A stretch of DNA of 58,705 bases from Acidobacteriota bacterium (lineage in GTDB: Bacteria > Acidobacteriota > UBA6911 > JACQSX01), in NCBI GenBank assembly GCA_016211105.1, contig JACQSX010000008.1:1-58705 (forward strand), read 5' to 3'. The notes under the pieces are model-generated. The model was not told where the DNA came from, made no database searches, and worked only from the letters and a program-made list of their open reading frames with translations. Positions 16,185 to 26,111 of the stretch are shown here, one piece after another. The number at the start of each line of letters is the position of its first letter. Positions within the stretch are counted from its first letter, which is position 1. The position numbers and the translations under genes were made by a program.

Positions 16185-17591
16185 TCAGTTGCTTTGTAAC
16201 TCGAAATTCACAGACTTGTCAGGTACCCAAAGGCGTATTCGCACCGCGCCATCTCCGATGGTACCTGGAAAGATCGCTTGAGGAATCGTCGCGCTCTTCA
16301 CCCAAGCGTACAGATCCGGTTTACTTTGGCGCAGCGCCTTTTCAAATGTGAAGAGCACCCAGGTGCGATGTCGCGTCCGCCCCAGATACTGTTGAAGTTG
16401 AGCGAGATCTTCCACGAGCAATACGTTCCCATCGTAATAGCGCAGCGCCTTGCCCGCCAGCGCCAGACCAACCACTCCATCCTCGGCTCCGCGCCGAGCG
16501 TTGATATAGGCAAGGGCCTGCTGGAAACCCTGTTTGGGAAGAGAGTAATAACGCGGCAGAGCGGCGAGGGAAGTCAGGCTCAGGCCCAACACGATAATCC
16601 TGGACGCCGAAATCAAATGTTGGCCAATCCAGTCCAAGCCTTCGATCAGAAATAAGTAAACCAAGGAGAGCGCATAAATGAAAAAACGCGGATGGATTCC
16701 TTGGGTCTGTACCGCTGCCGGCAATGCGACATTGAAAACGAGCGGCAAAACCAGCAAAGCAGTAACTCGAGGTTTTGTGCTCACCATCCGCAGTAACAGC
16801 GCCACGGCGGGAGGCACGCCGATGAGCAATAGCATCCAGATCGGTCGCAGTTCCTCCCAAAAAGTCCGAGACCACAAGGAGTAGCCGGTCCAGGCGGGAT
16901 GACTTACCAAATCGTTGACCAGACCCAGAGCCAGCGGAGCGTAAAGCAAAAGCGCCATCAAAAGGCCGGCGGCGAGCCAAGCCAATGCGTGCCAACAGCG
17001 GGTGATGACAGCGACGCACCCGTGTCCCAAAACGACGAAGGCCATCAACAGAAGAGCGTACATGCCCAATCCCAAGGCAAGCGCATAACAGGCGCCATAA
17101 AATCGTTTGCGCCCTCCGCCTTCCGCGCCGAAAAAACGAAACAACAGCCCGTTCGCCAGCAGCGCAAAAAACATAAACGCGGAGTATCCCCGCGCGCTCT
17201 GGGTATAAAAAATATGAGGGTAGGAAAGCGCAAATAAAAACGTCCCGGCAAGGACCACACCGCCTGGCCAAATTGCGCGCGCCAGGAAATAAAATGCCCA
17301 GACAGCGGCGATTCCAAAAGCAACGGCCGGCAGGCGAATCACCCAAGGTCGCTCTCCCCATGTCACCGCCGCAGCGTGCGCCAGCAACGAGTTCAGCACA
17401 TGGTTATTCGTGGACGTGTAATCCGAGACGATTTCAAGCGCAGGCAATCGTACCGAGTACTGCACGGTTACAATTTCATCGAACCAGAATTCTGAGTTGG
17501 CGCCGATGATTCGCAGAGTAGCAGCAGCCAGCAAGATCGCGAGTAACAGTCGTCTTTCCGAAAAAGCGAGAAAACGAGGAAGCAAGCTCAC
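16185..17591 (-). CDS. GT-C family membrane glycosyltransferase (ArnT/PMT-like, GT39 type)
   Basis: A 468-residue polytopic membrane protein with a soluble C-terminal end. The first periplasmic loop has FWFDE (35-39), the acidic catalytic motif of GT-C enzymes that use lipid-phosphate-linked sugars. YTSTNNHVLNSLLAH follows near residue 60, also typical of the ArnT/PMT family. It would transfer a sugar from a polyprenyl carrier on the periplasmic side. GTG start at 17591; an ATG two bases upstream is out of frame. Confidence 0.8.
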   Translation of the reverse strand: MSLLPRFLAFSERRLLLAILLAAATLRIIGANSEFWFDEIVTVQYSVRLPALEIVSDYTSTNNHVLNSLLAHAAAVTWGERPWVIRLPAVAFGIAAVWAFYFLARAIWPGGVVLAGTFLFALSYPHIFYTQSARGYSAFMFFALLANGLLFRFFGAEGGGRKRFYGACYALALGLGMYALLLMAFVVLGHGCVAVITRCWHALAWLAAGLLMALLLYAPLALGLVNDLVSHPAWTGYSLWSRTFWEELRPIWMLLLIGVPPAVALLLRMVSTKPRVTALLVLPLVFNVALPAAVQTQGIHPRFFIYALSLVYLFLIEGLDWIGQHLISASRIIVLGLSLTSLAALPRYYSLPKQGFQQALAYINARRGAEDGVVGLALAGKALRYYDGNVLLVEDLAQLQQYLGRTRHRTWVLFTFEKALRQSKPDLYAWVKSATIPQAIFPGTIGDGAVRIRLWVPDKSVNFELQSN

Positions 17592-17640
17592 ATTTCAAAT
17601 GTTCTGCCAGAGTCAGAAATTCCGGTACCACGCCGTTCCA

Positions 17641-19005
17641 CTACGGCTCCACTGATCTGAAAAACATTGGAAAACGCTCCACTATGTGGCTCACGATGCC
17701 CACAGGAGTACGCTCATAGACCGCCCCAGGCAAGAATCCTCCATACAAACTGATCGCCGCCGAATAGGTTAGCAGCAACAGGAAGATGGCCTTGGAGTAG
17801 CGGGATGAGCTTTTCTTCCAAAATTCAATGCACCCAATCGCCAGTGGAATCATCACGGGGTAGAGATAACGGTTTCCAAACGATGACCCTAACAACCAAT
17901 AGCGGTATAAAGAAATAACAGCGAATTGAAGTACGACGGTCACACACAACACTGCGGCCAAAAGCTCCCTCTGGCGCAACCACCAGATCAGGCCAACAAA
18001 GCCAAACACCAGGACGGGAGAAAAAACCAACAAGCCCTTCATCGGGTGGAAAAGATTGCCCACGAGGCCGACGACAAAGTTCCCCAGTACATATCGATTC
18101 GGCAGGTCTGGCGCCTGCGCTGAAGAATAGATAGAAGCCAGATTCGAGAAGAAAATGCGGTTGTAAAGCAAGATGGCCAACGCGCCGCCAATCCCCCCTA
18201 ACCCTACGGCTACCGTTCCCCGTTTTCGGAACCACACCCCCACCAGAAAAATAGCTGCAAACAAAACCCCCGCAGGATAGCGACAGAATATCGTCAAGGC
18301 GACAATCAGCGCGCTTAACCATCGCGCCCGGTTCTGCGACCACAGCCAGAGGGTGGAAAAAAATCCGAGCAGCACAAGATTTTCCGCCCACAGGCCGCGC
18401 GCGTATGCAAAAACAGGAGTCGCCAGTCCTCCCAATAGCACCGCCGGGCCCGCTAGGTCCGGCCGGCCGGACCTTTCGAGAACTTTTCCCGCAAGGACGA
18501 GCCCTAGCAGGGTCGCGGCAGTGCACCACATCACTGCGAGCGGTTCTACCCATCGGGTTCCACGAAATGGAAACGTCAGCGCCGCAATGATTAGTGGCAT
18601 CCCTACTGGATGATAGCTGTATCGATGTCCGTTCCGCGCTGTCACCACATGCTGGTCCAACGGATAGTTTCGGAACCAAAAACCTGCATCCCGCCCTCCA
18701 GAGAGCGCCCCACGATAGTTGTTGGCCACATCCAGGTCTGCATCCTGAAGCAGACTGTTTATGACAACCAAATAATGGGGTTCATCTCCTGTCATTACGG
18801 TCGGGTAATGGAGAGCGATGCCACTAAATCCCAATCTGAAAAAACACAATACGCCTGCGGTGTCATTGTTTGCATGCGGAATTTGCCAAGGTGAGGCGAG
18901 GAGGTAAATGATGGCGATCAGCCAAAATGCGCGCCTTGCAAGTGCTTGCCTAATGTCACCGCAATTATGAAGTGTGACACTGACCGGAAACTGATTTGTT
19001 GTCAT
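17641..19005 (-). CDS. Polytopic membrane protein, probable GT-C glycosyltransferase
   Basis: A 454-residue protein with about ten membrane segments. In the first large loop it has TGDEPHYLVV (about 72-81) followed by a DADLDVANNY stretch. This acidic DE-containing layout is seen in uncharacterised GT-C proteins near polysaccharide genes. No sequence beyond this points to a substrate. It precedes the GT39-type gene on the same strand by 49 bases, so the two may be co-transcribed. Wzy-type polymerase is an alternative reading. Confidence 0.65.
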   Translation of the reverse strand: MTTNQFPVSVTLHNCGDIRQALARRAFWLIAIIYLLASPWQIPHANNDTAGVLCFFRLGFSGIALHYPTVMTGDEPHYLVVINSLLQDADLDVANNYRGALSGGRDAGFWFRNYPLDQHVVTARNGHRYSYHPVGMPLIIAALTFPFRGTRWVEPLAVMWCTAATLLGLVLAGKVLERSGRPDLAGPAVLLGGLATPVFAYARGLWAENLVLLGFFSTLWLWSQNRARWLSALIVALTIFCRYPAGVLFAAIFLVGVWFRKRGTVAVGLGGIGGALAILLYNRIFFSNLASIYSSAQAPDLPNRYVLGNFVVGLVGNLFHPMKGLLVFSPVLVFGFVGLIWWLRQRELLAAVLCVTVVLQFAVISLYRYWLLGSSFGNRYLYPVMIPLAIGCIEFWKKSSSRYSKAIFLLLLTYSAAISLYGGFLPGAVYERTPVGIVSHIVERFPMFFRSVEP

Positions 19006-19115
19006 TGTGACTGCGCATAGACCCTAATCTACGCGGTGGGAAAAGATCAATCAAAATCGGGAGATCCTTCAATTGATTGACGCACACCGCAATTTGGAGA
19101 ATCATTGTTTATCGT

Positions 19116-20303
19116 ATGCACACGTCATCATGTCTGGGTCCCTACACTTACAGAGCAAGTGGCAAGAGCCAAAGCCGCGTCGGCCGGATTTTCGTTGTTA
19201 TTGCTGCTTTTCTCTTTCTACTGTTTCTTTCCCGAGGGATGACGGTACAAGGGGATGCCGCGGTAAGAACGATACGAACGCCCCATGGAGCAGAAACCCC
19301 GGAAGCGCTTCTCGATTCAAAAGGCATTTTGCACCTCGCCTACGGGCTCGGCAACGACGCCTACTACGTCCAATCCCGCGACGGTGGCCGCACCTTTACG
19401 AATCCCGTCCGTCTCAACCAGCGCGTCTCCACCGTCACGGTCGGTGGCGAGCGCGGTCCCAAGCTGGCTCTCGGAAAGGATGGCATGATCCATGTCGTTT
19501 GGTTGGGACATTACCAACGGGGAGGCGGCATCTGGTATACTCGTAGTTTTAACAACGGGCGCGCATTCGAAAAGGAACGCAACCTTCTCGACACACAGAC
19601 TGGATGCGATGCTGCAACCGTGGTTGCTGATACAGAAAGCAACGTTCTTGTCTTCTGGCTTGACGGCCGGTGGCCGCCAGATCCACAAAGCCCGATTGCC
19701 TCGCCCATTTTCATGTCGCGCTCCACAGACGGCGGTAGTACTTTTTCCCGCAATCAGCCCGTTCGACACGACCACCCGGGAAGAGCCTGCGCCTGCTGTC
19801 GACTGGAAGCGCGTGTGGTAGAAGACGGCTATCTTTACCTTTCTTTCCGCGGCGCTTACCAAAATATCCGAGATATTTACCTGCTCAAAGGAAGGAAGAC
19901 AGAGAACAGCTTTAAATCCATTCGCGTCAGCATGGATCAGTGGAAGCTGGACGGCTGTCCGATGGCTGGCGCGCACTTCAGCGTCGGCAGTACCGGCCGC
20001 CTCCTCATTGCCTGGCGAAGCCGCGATAAAGCTTTTTGGTCAGTCCTACAAAAGGGCTGGACAAATTTCAGCCCAAGAATCGGGACCCCCGATGGAAAAG
20101 GGGAAGAGAAATATCCGCTGATTCTTGTAAATCAGAAAAATGAGGTGCTCTTTGTCTGGAAACGGGGACCGGAAGTAAAGTGGGCCCGGTACACCATGGA
20201 CGGCAAATTCACCGGAGAGGGTGGCATCGCCGGCATGTTGCCTGGAGACCGCAAGCCCACCGGTGTTGTGGGCTGGGATGGTAACTTTTACGTCGTTCTT
20301 TGA
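19116..20303 (+). CDS. Exported BNR/sialidase-fold protein
   Basis: A product of about 395 residues with a membrane signal segment (RIFVVIAAFLFLLFL, about 25-40). A beta-propeller-like part follows with Asp-box repeats (SRDGGRTF and STDGGSTF). It also has a CACCR motif, and WKLDGCPMAGAHF further on. In BNR proteins of this sort the cysteine motifs recur at these places and may bind metal or form disulfides; that is a family impression. Catalytic sialidase residues cannot be confirmed. I use the ATG at 19116; there is no clear Shine-Dalgarno, and a TTG at 19077 or a later ATG at 19248 are possible. Confidence 0.7.
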   Translation: MHTSSCLGPYTYRASGKSQSRVGRIFVVIAAFLFLLFLSRGMTVQGDAAVRTIRTPHGAETPEALLDSKGILHLAYGLGNDAYYVQSRDGGRTFTNPVRLNQRVSTVTVGGERGPKLALGKDGMIHVVWLGHYQRGGGIWYTRSFNNGRAFEKERNLLDTQTGCDAATVVADTESNVLVFWLDGRWPPDPQSPIASPIFMSRSTDGGSTFSRNQPVRHDHPGRACACCRLEARVVEDGYLYLSFRGAYQNIRDIYLLKGRKTENSFKSIRVSMDQWKLDGCPMAGAHFSVGSTGRLLIAWRSRDKAFWSVLQKGWTNFSPRIGTPDGKGEEKYPLILVNQKNEVLFVWKRGPEVKWARYTMDGKFTGEGGIAGMLPGDRKPTGVVGWDGNFYVVL

Positions 20304-20362
20304 TCTGTAACGGCCGATTGCCCATTGTCACGGTCAATGCGTGAACTTGTCTTGTTTACACC

Positions 20363-21382
20363 CTAGGGTTGGAAGCCGGTCGAGTTGTGGGCAAGAGAGC
20401 GGATATGATCCCTCAGACGAGCAATCTGAATGATTTCCTCGTCGCTGATTGGCGCAGCGCCGCCCGCCTGAATCGATCTATAGAAGAGAGTGATGAGCTT
20501 TCCCAGGCCCGGATATGCCCACTCGCGCTCCACCAGCCTTCGGGCTAGATTGGCTCCCGCGGCAAAAACAAGCTTCGTCCCGTGTCGGAAGGGCTGCACC
20601 AGCTTTGCTTTTCTGGAAATTTCTCCGGTTTCAATGATCGAATAGCCGTGAAAGAGATTCGCATACGCTGTTCCCTTAGTACCAACAAAGATCAACTCAT
20701 TGTGTGGAGGCCGCCCGCGCAGGCTTAAAAAAATCGAAAGCAGAGATCCCTCCACCCTCCGGATAATTTTCAGCTCGTCGTCGGTGAACATCACGATTTC
20801 CCAAGAAGGGTCCATCACAGCCTCCCCGTGCAAGGAAAAAAATAAGGAAAGAGGATGAGGCAGAATTTCCAGCAGGAGTTCGTGCCGGTCAACTCCTGCA
20901 AGAGTCATCCCACCCGCAGAACAGATACTGCAAATGATATAAACTGGTTCCCCCAACCGGCCCACGCTCCGCCGGAGTCTTTGAAATCCCTGCTGAAACG
21001 GAAACTGATGAAGGGGACTGAGCCTCAATCCCTCACTTTTTGCCAGGTAAACCAGCTCTTCCGTCTGCGCCGCCGTACCAGCAGTCGGTTTTTCCACCAT
21101 CACATGCTTGCCAGCCTTCAAGGCAGCGGCAACCAGCGCAAAATGGGAGTCAACCGGGGTACAGACATGAACCACATCCACTTCACAGCGATGGAGGCAT
21201 TCACCTAACTGCGCAAAGACCTTTGCATTGCGGAACCTTGCTGCCAGGGCGGCGGCGCCATCCGGATTTGTATCCACCACCGCCGCTACCGAGGCCCCTG
21301 CGCGCCTGGCAAAATGGGCGTGCCAGTGACCCATCAGGCCGGCGCCTACAATGGCGATTCGGATTCTTGACGACCCTCTCAT
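20363..21382 (-). CDS. Gfo/Idh/MocA family NAD(P)-dependent oxidoreductase
   Basis: A 339-residue protein with an N-terminal Rossmann fold (IAIVGAGLMGHWHA) and the EKP motif in HVMVEKPTAGT, the cofactor-linked lysine of this family. A C-terminal alpha/beta domain follows. Such enzymes oxidise or reduce sugar ring carbons, often on nucleotide sugars in glycan clusters. The ATG at 21382 overlaps the stop of the upstream paralogue (ATGA). A GTG at 21436 would extend far into that gene. Confidence 0.9.
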   Translation of the reverse strand: MRGSSRIRIAIVGAGLMGHWHAHFARRAGASVAAVVDTNPDGAAALAARFRNAKVFAQLGECLHRCEVDVVHVCTPVDSHFALVAAALKAGKHVMVEKPTAGTAAQTEELVYLAKSEGLRLSPLHQFPFQQGFQRLRRSVGRLGEPVYIICSICSAGGMTLAGVDRHELLLEILPHPLSLFFSLHGEAVMDPSWEIVMFTDDELKIIRRVEGSLLSIFLSLRGRPPHNELIFVGTKGTAYANLFHGYSIIETGEISRKAKLVQPFRHGTKLVFAAGANLARRLVEREWAYPGLGKLITLFYRSIQAGGAAPISDEEIIQIARLRDHIRSLAHNSTGFQP

Positions 21383-22461
21383 CTTTCGGATGGAATTCTC
21401 CCAGCCTGTGGTTCGTACTGCATTCCGATCGGACACCGTCTTTCGCAGGACTCGTATGCAGCCAGCATCAGAGCCAGCGTGTGCCGATTATCGTCCCCAT
21501 GACACGGTGGGACGCCGCCACTGTCAAGGGCTTTCAGAAACGACTGGAGAAGCCTCGTGGTGGCGTGGGCAAACACATCGAACGGGTCCGACGCGATCTT
21601 CTTGGACTTTTCGCCACGGTAAATTCGAGCGTATCCGCCCATTGAAAGATCTGCGTGAACGTAGGGTCTCCGGGTGCTTCCCCGGATTCCCAGAGCAACC
21701 TCCATATTTCCTCCCAAATGTGTTTCGATGCACGTCTGGCTCCCATCCAACCTGATATCCAGATAACGATGTCGTCCCCGACACACTCTATCCAGGATGA
21801 TGTGGGCCACCCGGTCTCGGGAGAATTCAAGCTGTATGAGATTCAAGGAGTCGGGACCATCGGGGTTACAGCCTTTGGGCATGCGCGCGCTGATAGCGGT
21901 GGGATTCTCGCCAAAAAAAAAGCGACACAGATCCAGCACATGAATACCGAAGTCCTTGCAGGTGCGCCGCAGATCTTCTCCGCGCCAACCCGCTTCTGTT
22001 TGCGGTGTGGTATAGAAGGTTTGGTGCGCGCATAAAAACAGCAGTTCACCGAACTCCGGACTGCCGATCCTTCTCTGTGCTTCGTTGTGGATATTCATGA
22101 AGCGAAACTGTTGGTTCACCACCACCCAGCGTTTGAGTTGTTTAGAAAGCGCAATCACTTCCGCTGCCTGTTCCAGCGTCTCCATGAACGGCTTTTCACA
22201 GAATATGTGGCAGCCGGCCAACAGGCCCAGCTTGGCCAAATCAAAGTGCGAAGAGGGAGGGGCGGCGACCGTCAGGATGTCCGGATGGGTTTTCTCCAGC
22301 ATCTCCTCGAGTGAAGAAAACAGGGGAAAGCCCAACCCCGCGGTTTGAATTGCTGGGTCAAATCCGCCCACAATCTCCAGGTCAGGGAGCTGCGCATAGG
22401 CAGGCAGGTGCATTTGTTGAGCTGCCGCTCCCAGACCGGCAATGGCGATCTTCTTTTTCAT
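21379..22461 (-). CDS. Gfo/Idh/MocA family NAD(P)-dependent oxidoreductase
   Basis: A 360-residue protein starting MKKKIAIAGLGAAAQQMHLP, a Rossmann nucleotide-binding loop. It has the EKP motif in IFCEKPFMET (about residue 94), then the substrate domain with DFGIHVLDLCRFF carrying the usual family histidine. It is paired by a 4-base overlap with a second, clearly different member. The two probably act on successive steps of a sugar modification. Upstream lies a 230-base divergent spacer to the glycosyltransferase at 22692. Confidence 0.9.
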   Translation of the reverse strand: MKKKIAIAGLGAAAQQMHLPAYAQLPDLEIVGGFDPAIQTAGLGFPLFSSLEEMLEKTHPDILTVAAPPSSHFDLAKLGLLAGCHIFCEKPFMETLEQAAEVIALSKQLKRWVVVNQQFRFMNIHNEAQRRIGSPEFGELLFLCAHQTFYTTPQTEAGWRGEDLRRTCKDFGIHVLDLCRFFFGENPTAISARMPKGCNPDGPDSLNLIQLEFSRDRVAHIILDRVCRGRHRYLDIRLDGSQTCIETHLGGNMEVALGIRGSTRRPYVHADLSMGGYARIYRGEKSKKIASDPFDVFAHATTRLLQSFLKALDSGGVPPCHGDDNRHTLALMLAAYESCERRCPIGMQYEPQAGRIPSER

Positions 22462-22691
22462 TCGGTTAAGTTCCTGGACCCATGGTACAAAATCGTCAAG
22501 TTGATCTAAAAGGGCGGGAGAGCGGCAATTCTATATTCCCATCGTGGCGCTCAAAACCGTCCAATACCGGGTGGTCAGATAATGTGGCAAAAACAGCGGG
22601 CAGGAGTCAAAGCATAAAACGTGTACAATGCAAACGTTTGTAGGCAGGACCCAGTATCGGCTACTGAACCAGGAATCCGATCACCAATCGT

Positions 22692-23870
22692 ATGAAAATA
22701 GGTGTCGACGCCTCCTGTTGGTCTAACCGACGGGGATTCGGCCGCTTTACCAGGGAAATCGTCAGCGCGTTGCTCGAGAAGGACCGACAGACCCAGTATA
22801 TTCTCCTCATAGATCAGCAATCGTTGCAACAATCAGCCTTACCGGCGCATATCCCGCGGATCGCGGTATCGACGCGCCAATCGTCGACAGCGGCCGCCTC
22901 TGCCGAGGGCCATCGCACCCTGTCGGATATGCTTCGGATGAGCTGCGCAGCCGCCAAGGCCAGGTGTGACCTCTTTTTCTTTCCCGCCGTTTACAGCTAT
23001 TTCCCTCTGCCCCCGGGTCCAAAATGTGTTGTCACCTTTCATGACAACATTGCTGAACGCCACCCGAACTTGATCTTTCCCGGTAAGCGCGCCCGCCTTT
23101 TCTGGCGGTGGAAAAGTTGGCTCGCGCGCCACCGCGCAGACCGAATCCTTACCGTGTCGGCTCATTCCCGGCAGACGTTGATCGAGGAGTTTGGCATCAC
23201 ACCAGACCAAATTGAAGTCATTCCCGAGGCCGCCAGTCCCATCTTCCGACCTGTGCGCGATCCGCTGGGCCTCGCCTCCGTCCTAAAACGATTTGATCTC
23301 CCGGCGACAGCGCGCTACCTAATCTATGTAGGCGGGATAAGTCCCCATAAGAATCTGGAATTTCTTATCGGCGCCTTCGATGACATCATCAGAGAACCGT
23401 GTTACGCGGACACCAAGTTACTGCTGGTTGGAGACTACGAACGAGACGTGTTTCACTCCAGTTTCCCCGGGTTGCAGAAGCTGGCTGAATCATCTCGCTG
23501 GAACCGGAGCGTGATCTTCACCGCGTATGTGACCGACCACGAGCTCCTCCAACTGTACAACGGGGCGCTAGCCCTGGTTTTGCCTTCGGTGGAAGAAGGA
23601 TTCGGTTTACCGGCGGTGGAAGCAATGGCCTGTGGAACGCCGGTCGTCGTCAGCAATGCGGGAGCGCTGCCCGAGGTCGCAGGTGAAGCCGGGTTGTACT
23701 TTGATCCGCACGATCGAGACGACTTGAAAAATACTCTGCTCCGAATTCTGAATGATCCTCAATTAAGGCACGACTTGGCGGCGCGATCTCGTGAACGATC
23801 TCTCCAATTTAGCTGGACTCGCGCCGCAGAGGTCCTGATGGCGATTTTCCGCCAGATCGTTGCGTCATGA
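22692..23870 (+). CDS. Family 4 (GT-B) glycosyltransferase
   Basis: A 392-residue GT-B enzyme beginning MKIGVDASCWSNRRGFGRFT. The donor domain has YVGGISPHKNLEFLI, PSVEEGFGLPAVEAMACGTP (E-x7-E) and a final SWTRAAEVLM segment. It resembles the mannosyltransferase-like GT4 group that also includes the gene at 15048. First of three overlapping plus-strand genes; its stop overlaps the next start by 4 bases (ATGA). Confidence 0.9.
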   Translation: MKIGVDASCWSNRRGFGRFTREIVSALLEKDRQTQYILLIDQQSLQQSALPAHIPRIAVSTRQSSTAAASAEGHRTLSDMLRMSCAAAKARCDLFFFPAVYSYFPLPPGPKCVVTFHDNIAERHPNLIFPGKRARLFWRWKSWLARHRADRILTVSAHSRQTLIEEFGITPDQIEVIPEAASPIFRPVRDPLGLASVLKRFDLPATARYLIYVGGISPHKNLEFLIGAFDDIIREPCYADTKLLLVGDYERDVFHSSFPGLQKLAESSRWNRSVIFTAYVTDHELLQLYNGALALVLPSVEEGFGLPAVEAMACGTPVVVSNAGALPEVAGEAGLYFDPHDRDDLKNTLLRILNDPQLRHDLAARSRERSLQFSWTRAAEVLMAIFRQIVAS

Positions 23871-25105
23871 GTGATTCCTCGCTTCGGATCTGCATGCTCA
23901 CTACCTTCTACCCACCATCCCACTTTGGGGGAGATGGCGTTTTCATCGAGCGACTCTCCGAAGCCCTGGCGCGGCAGGGACACATCATCGATGTGATCCA
24001 CAATGTGGACGCATACCACTTTCTCGGAGGTCGAGCGCTTGCGGCGAGGGAATCGAACAACCCTCGAATACATCGCCTCCGGAGCAAGCATCCGTTCCTG
24101 TCGCTTCTGGTCACCCACCAGTCAGGAAGACCGGGTCTGTACGCGACGCCCATCAAGCGAATCCTTCAGCAGCGAAACTTTGATGTGCTCCATTTTCACA
24201 ATATTTCTCTTTTGGGGGGACCGGGTCTTTTAAATTATGGCCGGGCCATCAAGCTCTACACACCGCACGAATACTGGCTGATCTGTCCAACCCATCTGCT
24301 GTGGAAATTCGACCGGGAACCTTGCACTCGAAAATCCTGCATGGCCTGCACCCTCCGTTCAGGCCGGCCGCCTCAACTATGGCGCTATTCCAGTTTCCTG
24401 TCCCGGACGATCGAAAATTTGGACGCAATTTTATGTCCTAGCCGATTCGTTCTGGACCGACATCGACAGGACGGTGTCCAGGCGCGGTTGGTGCATCTGC
24501 CTCACTTTGTCCCGCTTCCTCTCGACAAGGCGGAACGGGATCGAAATGTTGTTCCATACTTCCTGGTAGTGGCGCGGCTGGAGAAGATCAAAGGGGTGCA
24601 GACGCTTTTATCAGTTTTTCGCCGATACGATCAAGCGGAGCTGTGGGTTGCGGGAACGGGCAACTACAAGAGAGAACTGCAGCGGCTGGCTGCTGGAAAT
24701 CCACGCGTTAAATTCTTAGGATTTCAAGCGGAGGAGGAACTCCGAAAACTGTATCGCAATGCTTTAGCGCTGATCGTTCCTTCGCTCTGCTACGAGACTT
24801 TTGGGATGGTGATCCTGGAGGCATTCGCTCAACAAACCCCTGTAATCGCGCGGCGCATCGGCGCCCTAACGGAAATCATCGAGAAAAGTCACGGCGGTGT
24901 TCTTTATTCCCATGAAGCAGAACTGCCCTCCTTGCTCAACAAGATGCAGGCGGATTCCGCCAGGCGAGAATGCCTGGGACAGCGTGGGCGGGATGCTCTT
25001 CTTACCCACTGGACCGAGAAACAATATCTAGCGCGGTACCTGGCGCTGATCGAATCCCTGAAGGAGAGAAAAATCGATGGATCCAGAAGCAACCGCCGGT
25101 TCTGA
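23867..25105 (+). CDS. Family 4 (GT-B) glycosyltransferase
   Basis: A 412-residue GT-B enzyme. The N-terminal acceptor loop is FYPPSHFGGDGVFIERL and the donor domain has FLVVARLEKIKGVQTLL and PSLCYETFGMVILEAFAQQ (E-x7-E). A CTRKSCMACTLRSGR segment near residue 160 holds a small cysteine cluster found in some GT4 proteins. The start overlaps the previous gene by 4 bases, and the end overlaps the next gene by 29. Confidence 0.9.
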   Translation: MSDSSLRICMLTTFYPPSHFGGDGVFIERLSEALARQGHIIDVIHNVDAYHFLGGRALAARESNNPRIHRLRSKHPFLSLLVTHQSGRPGLYATPIKRILQQRNFDVLHFHNISLLGGPGLLNYGRAIKLYTPHEYWLICPTHLLWKFDREPCTRKSCMACTLRSGRPPQLWRYSSFLSRTIENLDAILCPSRFVLDRHRQDGVQARLVHLPHFVPLPLDKAERDRNVVPYFLVVARLEKIKGVQTLLSVFRRYDQAELWVAGTGNYKRELQRLAAGNPRVKFLGFQAEEELRKLYRNALALIVPSLCYETFGMVILEAFAQQTPVIARRIGALTEIIEKSHGGVLYSHEAELPSLLNKMQADSARRECLGQRGRDALLTHWTEKQYLARYLALIESLKERKIDGSRSNRRF

Positions 25106-26009
25106 ATGCCCAAGCGACGCTGCACCGCCGGTCTCCGTGATCATTGCATCCGAGCTGAATGACAGTTATGTGCGCCGCTGCCTGAGCAGCCTTCTTCCCC
25201 AGTCGCGCCGGTTGCAAGCGGAGGTGATAGTGACTTATCCAGCCGGAACACCGGGCGAAGAAACCCTGTCGCGGGAATTCACGGAAGTTCGTTTCATAAA
25301 AATAGCTGCAGCCAATTCGATCCCGGCGCTTCGCTACGCAGGGGTAGGCCAAGCCAGCGGTGAAATCTTGGCGATGACGGAATCTTCCGCCATCTTCCAG
25401 GAGGGATGGATCCAGGGAATGCTGCAGGGACACGCACGCGGATTCAACACGGTAGGGGGGCCTATTGATCCCGATCCGGGCTTCGATCTGAGAAGCTGGG
25501 CCGCTCACATCTGTGAGTATGGAGCCTACACCAGCCCTGTGGATCAGGGACCGGCAAAGGATCTCTCAGGATTTAATGTGTCTTATCGGAAAGCTCTGTT
25601 GGAAAAGTGCCAGGGCGCGATTCGCCAGGAGCATTGGGAAAATGTACTTCACGAGGAAGCCAGAAAGGTCGGCGCTAGGTTGCTTCTAACCGGCAGAATG
25701 CACATCATTAACAGCAGACGATATAAGGTGGGTGAGTTTACACTCCAGCGTTTTGTCTACGGCCGCGATTACGGGCGCGTTCGAGCCGGGCGGATTCCAG
25801 CCGTCGCCCACCTGACTCTTCTTGTCCTGACGGCAGGCCTCCCTTTTCTGATGCTCTTCCGATACGCTCGCTGGGTCCTTCGAAAGAGACTTTCGTTTTG
25901 CCGCGCTGTGGCCTCGTTCCCCCTGTTGGCGCTTTTCGCAACAGCCTGGTCCGTAGGGGAATGGTGCGGGTACGTGTTGGCCATTCCACGCAGATTTAAT
26001 AAAGTTTAA
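25077..26009 (+). CDS. Family 2-like glycosyltransferase with C-terminal membrane helices (paralogue 1 of 3)
   Basis: A 310-residue protein. After a short polar start, PPVSVIIASELNDSYVRRCL opens a GT2-like domain with LRYAGVGQASGEILAMTESS in place of the canonical DxD region. VGGPIDPDPGF follows, then two to three hydrophobic helices near the end. The genes at 34199 and 54103 share this plan (RY or RYH, ASGEI/ATGDI, acidic TE or TK, a GG before the acceptor loop, CEY or FARYY). The donor-site acid is less clear than in ordinary GT2 enzymes. Confidence 0.75.
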   Translation: MDPEATAGSECPSDAAPPVSVIIASELNDSYVRRCLSSLLPQSRRLQAEVIVTYPAGTPGEETLSREFTEVRFIKIAAANSIPALRYAGVGQASGEILAMTESSAIFQEGWIQGMLQGHARGFNTVGGPIDPDPGFDLRSWAAHICEYGAYTSPVDQGPAKDLSGFNVSYRKALLEKCQGAIRQEHWENVLHEEARKVGARLLLTGRMHIINSRRYKVGEFTLQRFVYGRDYGRVRAGRIPAVAHLTLLVLTAGLPFLMLFRYARWVLRKRLSFCRAVASFPLLALFATAWSVGEWCGYVLAIPRRFNKV

Positions 26010-26111
26010 GAGTCAAAGATCCGCGCGCCGGTCATGAGACCGGATGTTCTTGCGTCAACGTCCTCCAAGGCTGAAACTTCCCGCCGGGCTCCGAGCAATA
26101 CCTTTTTGCAA

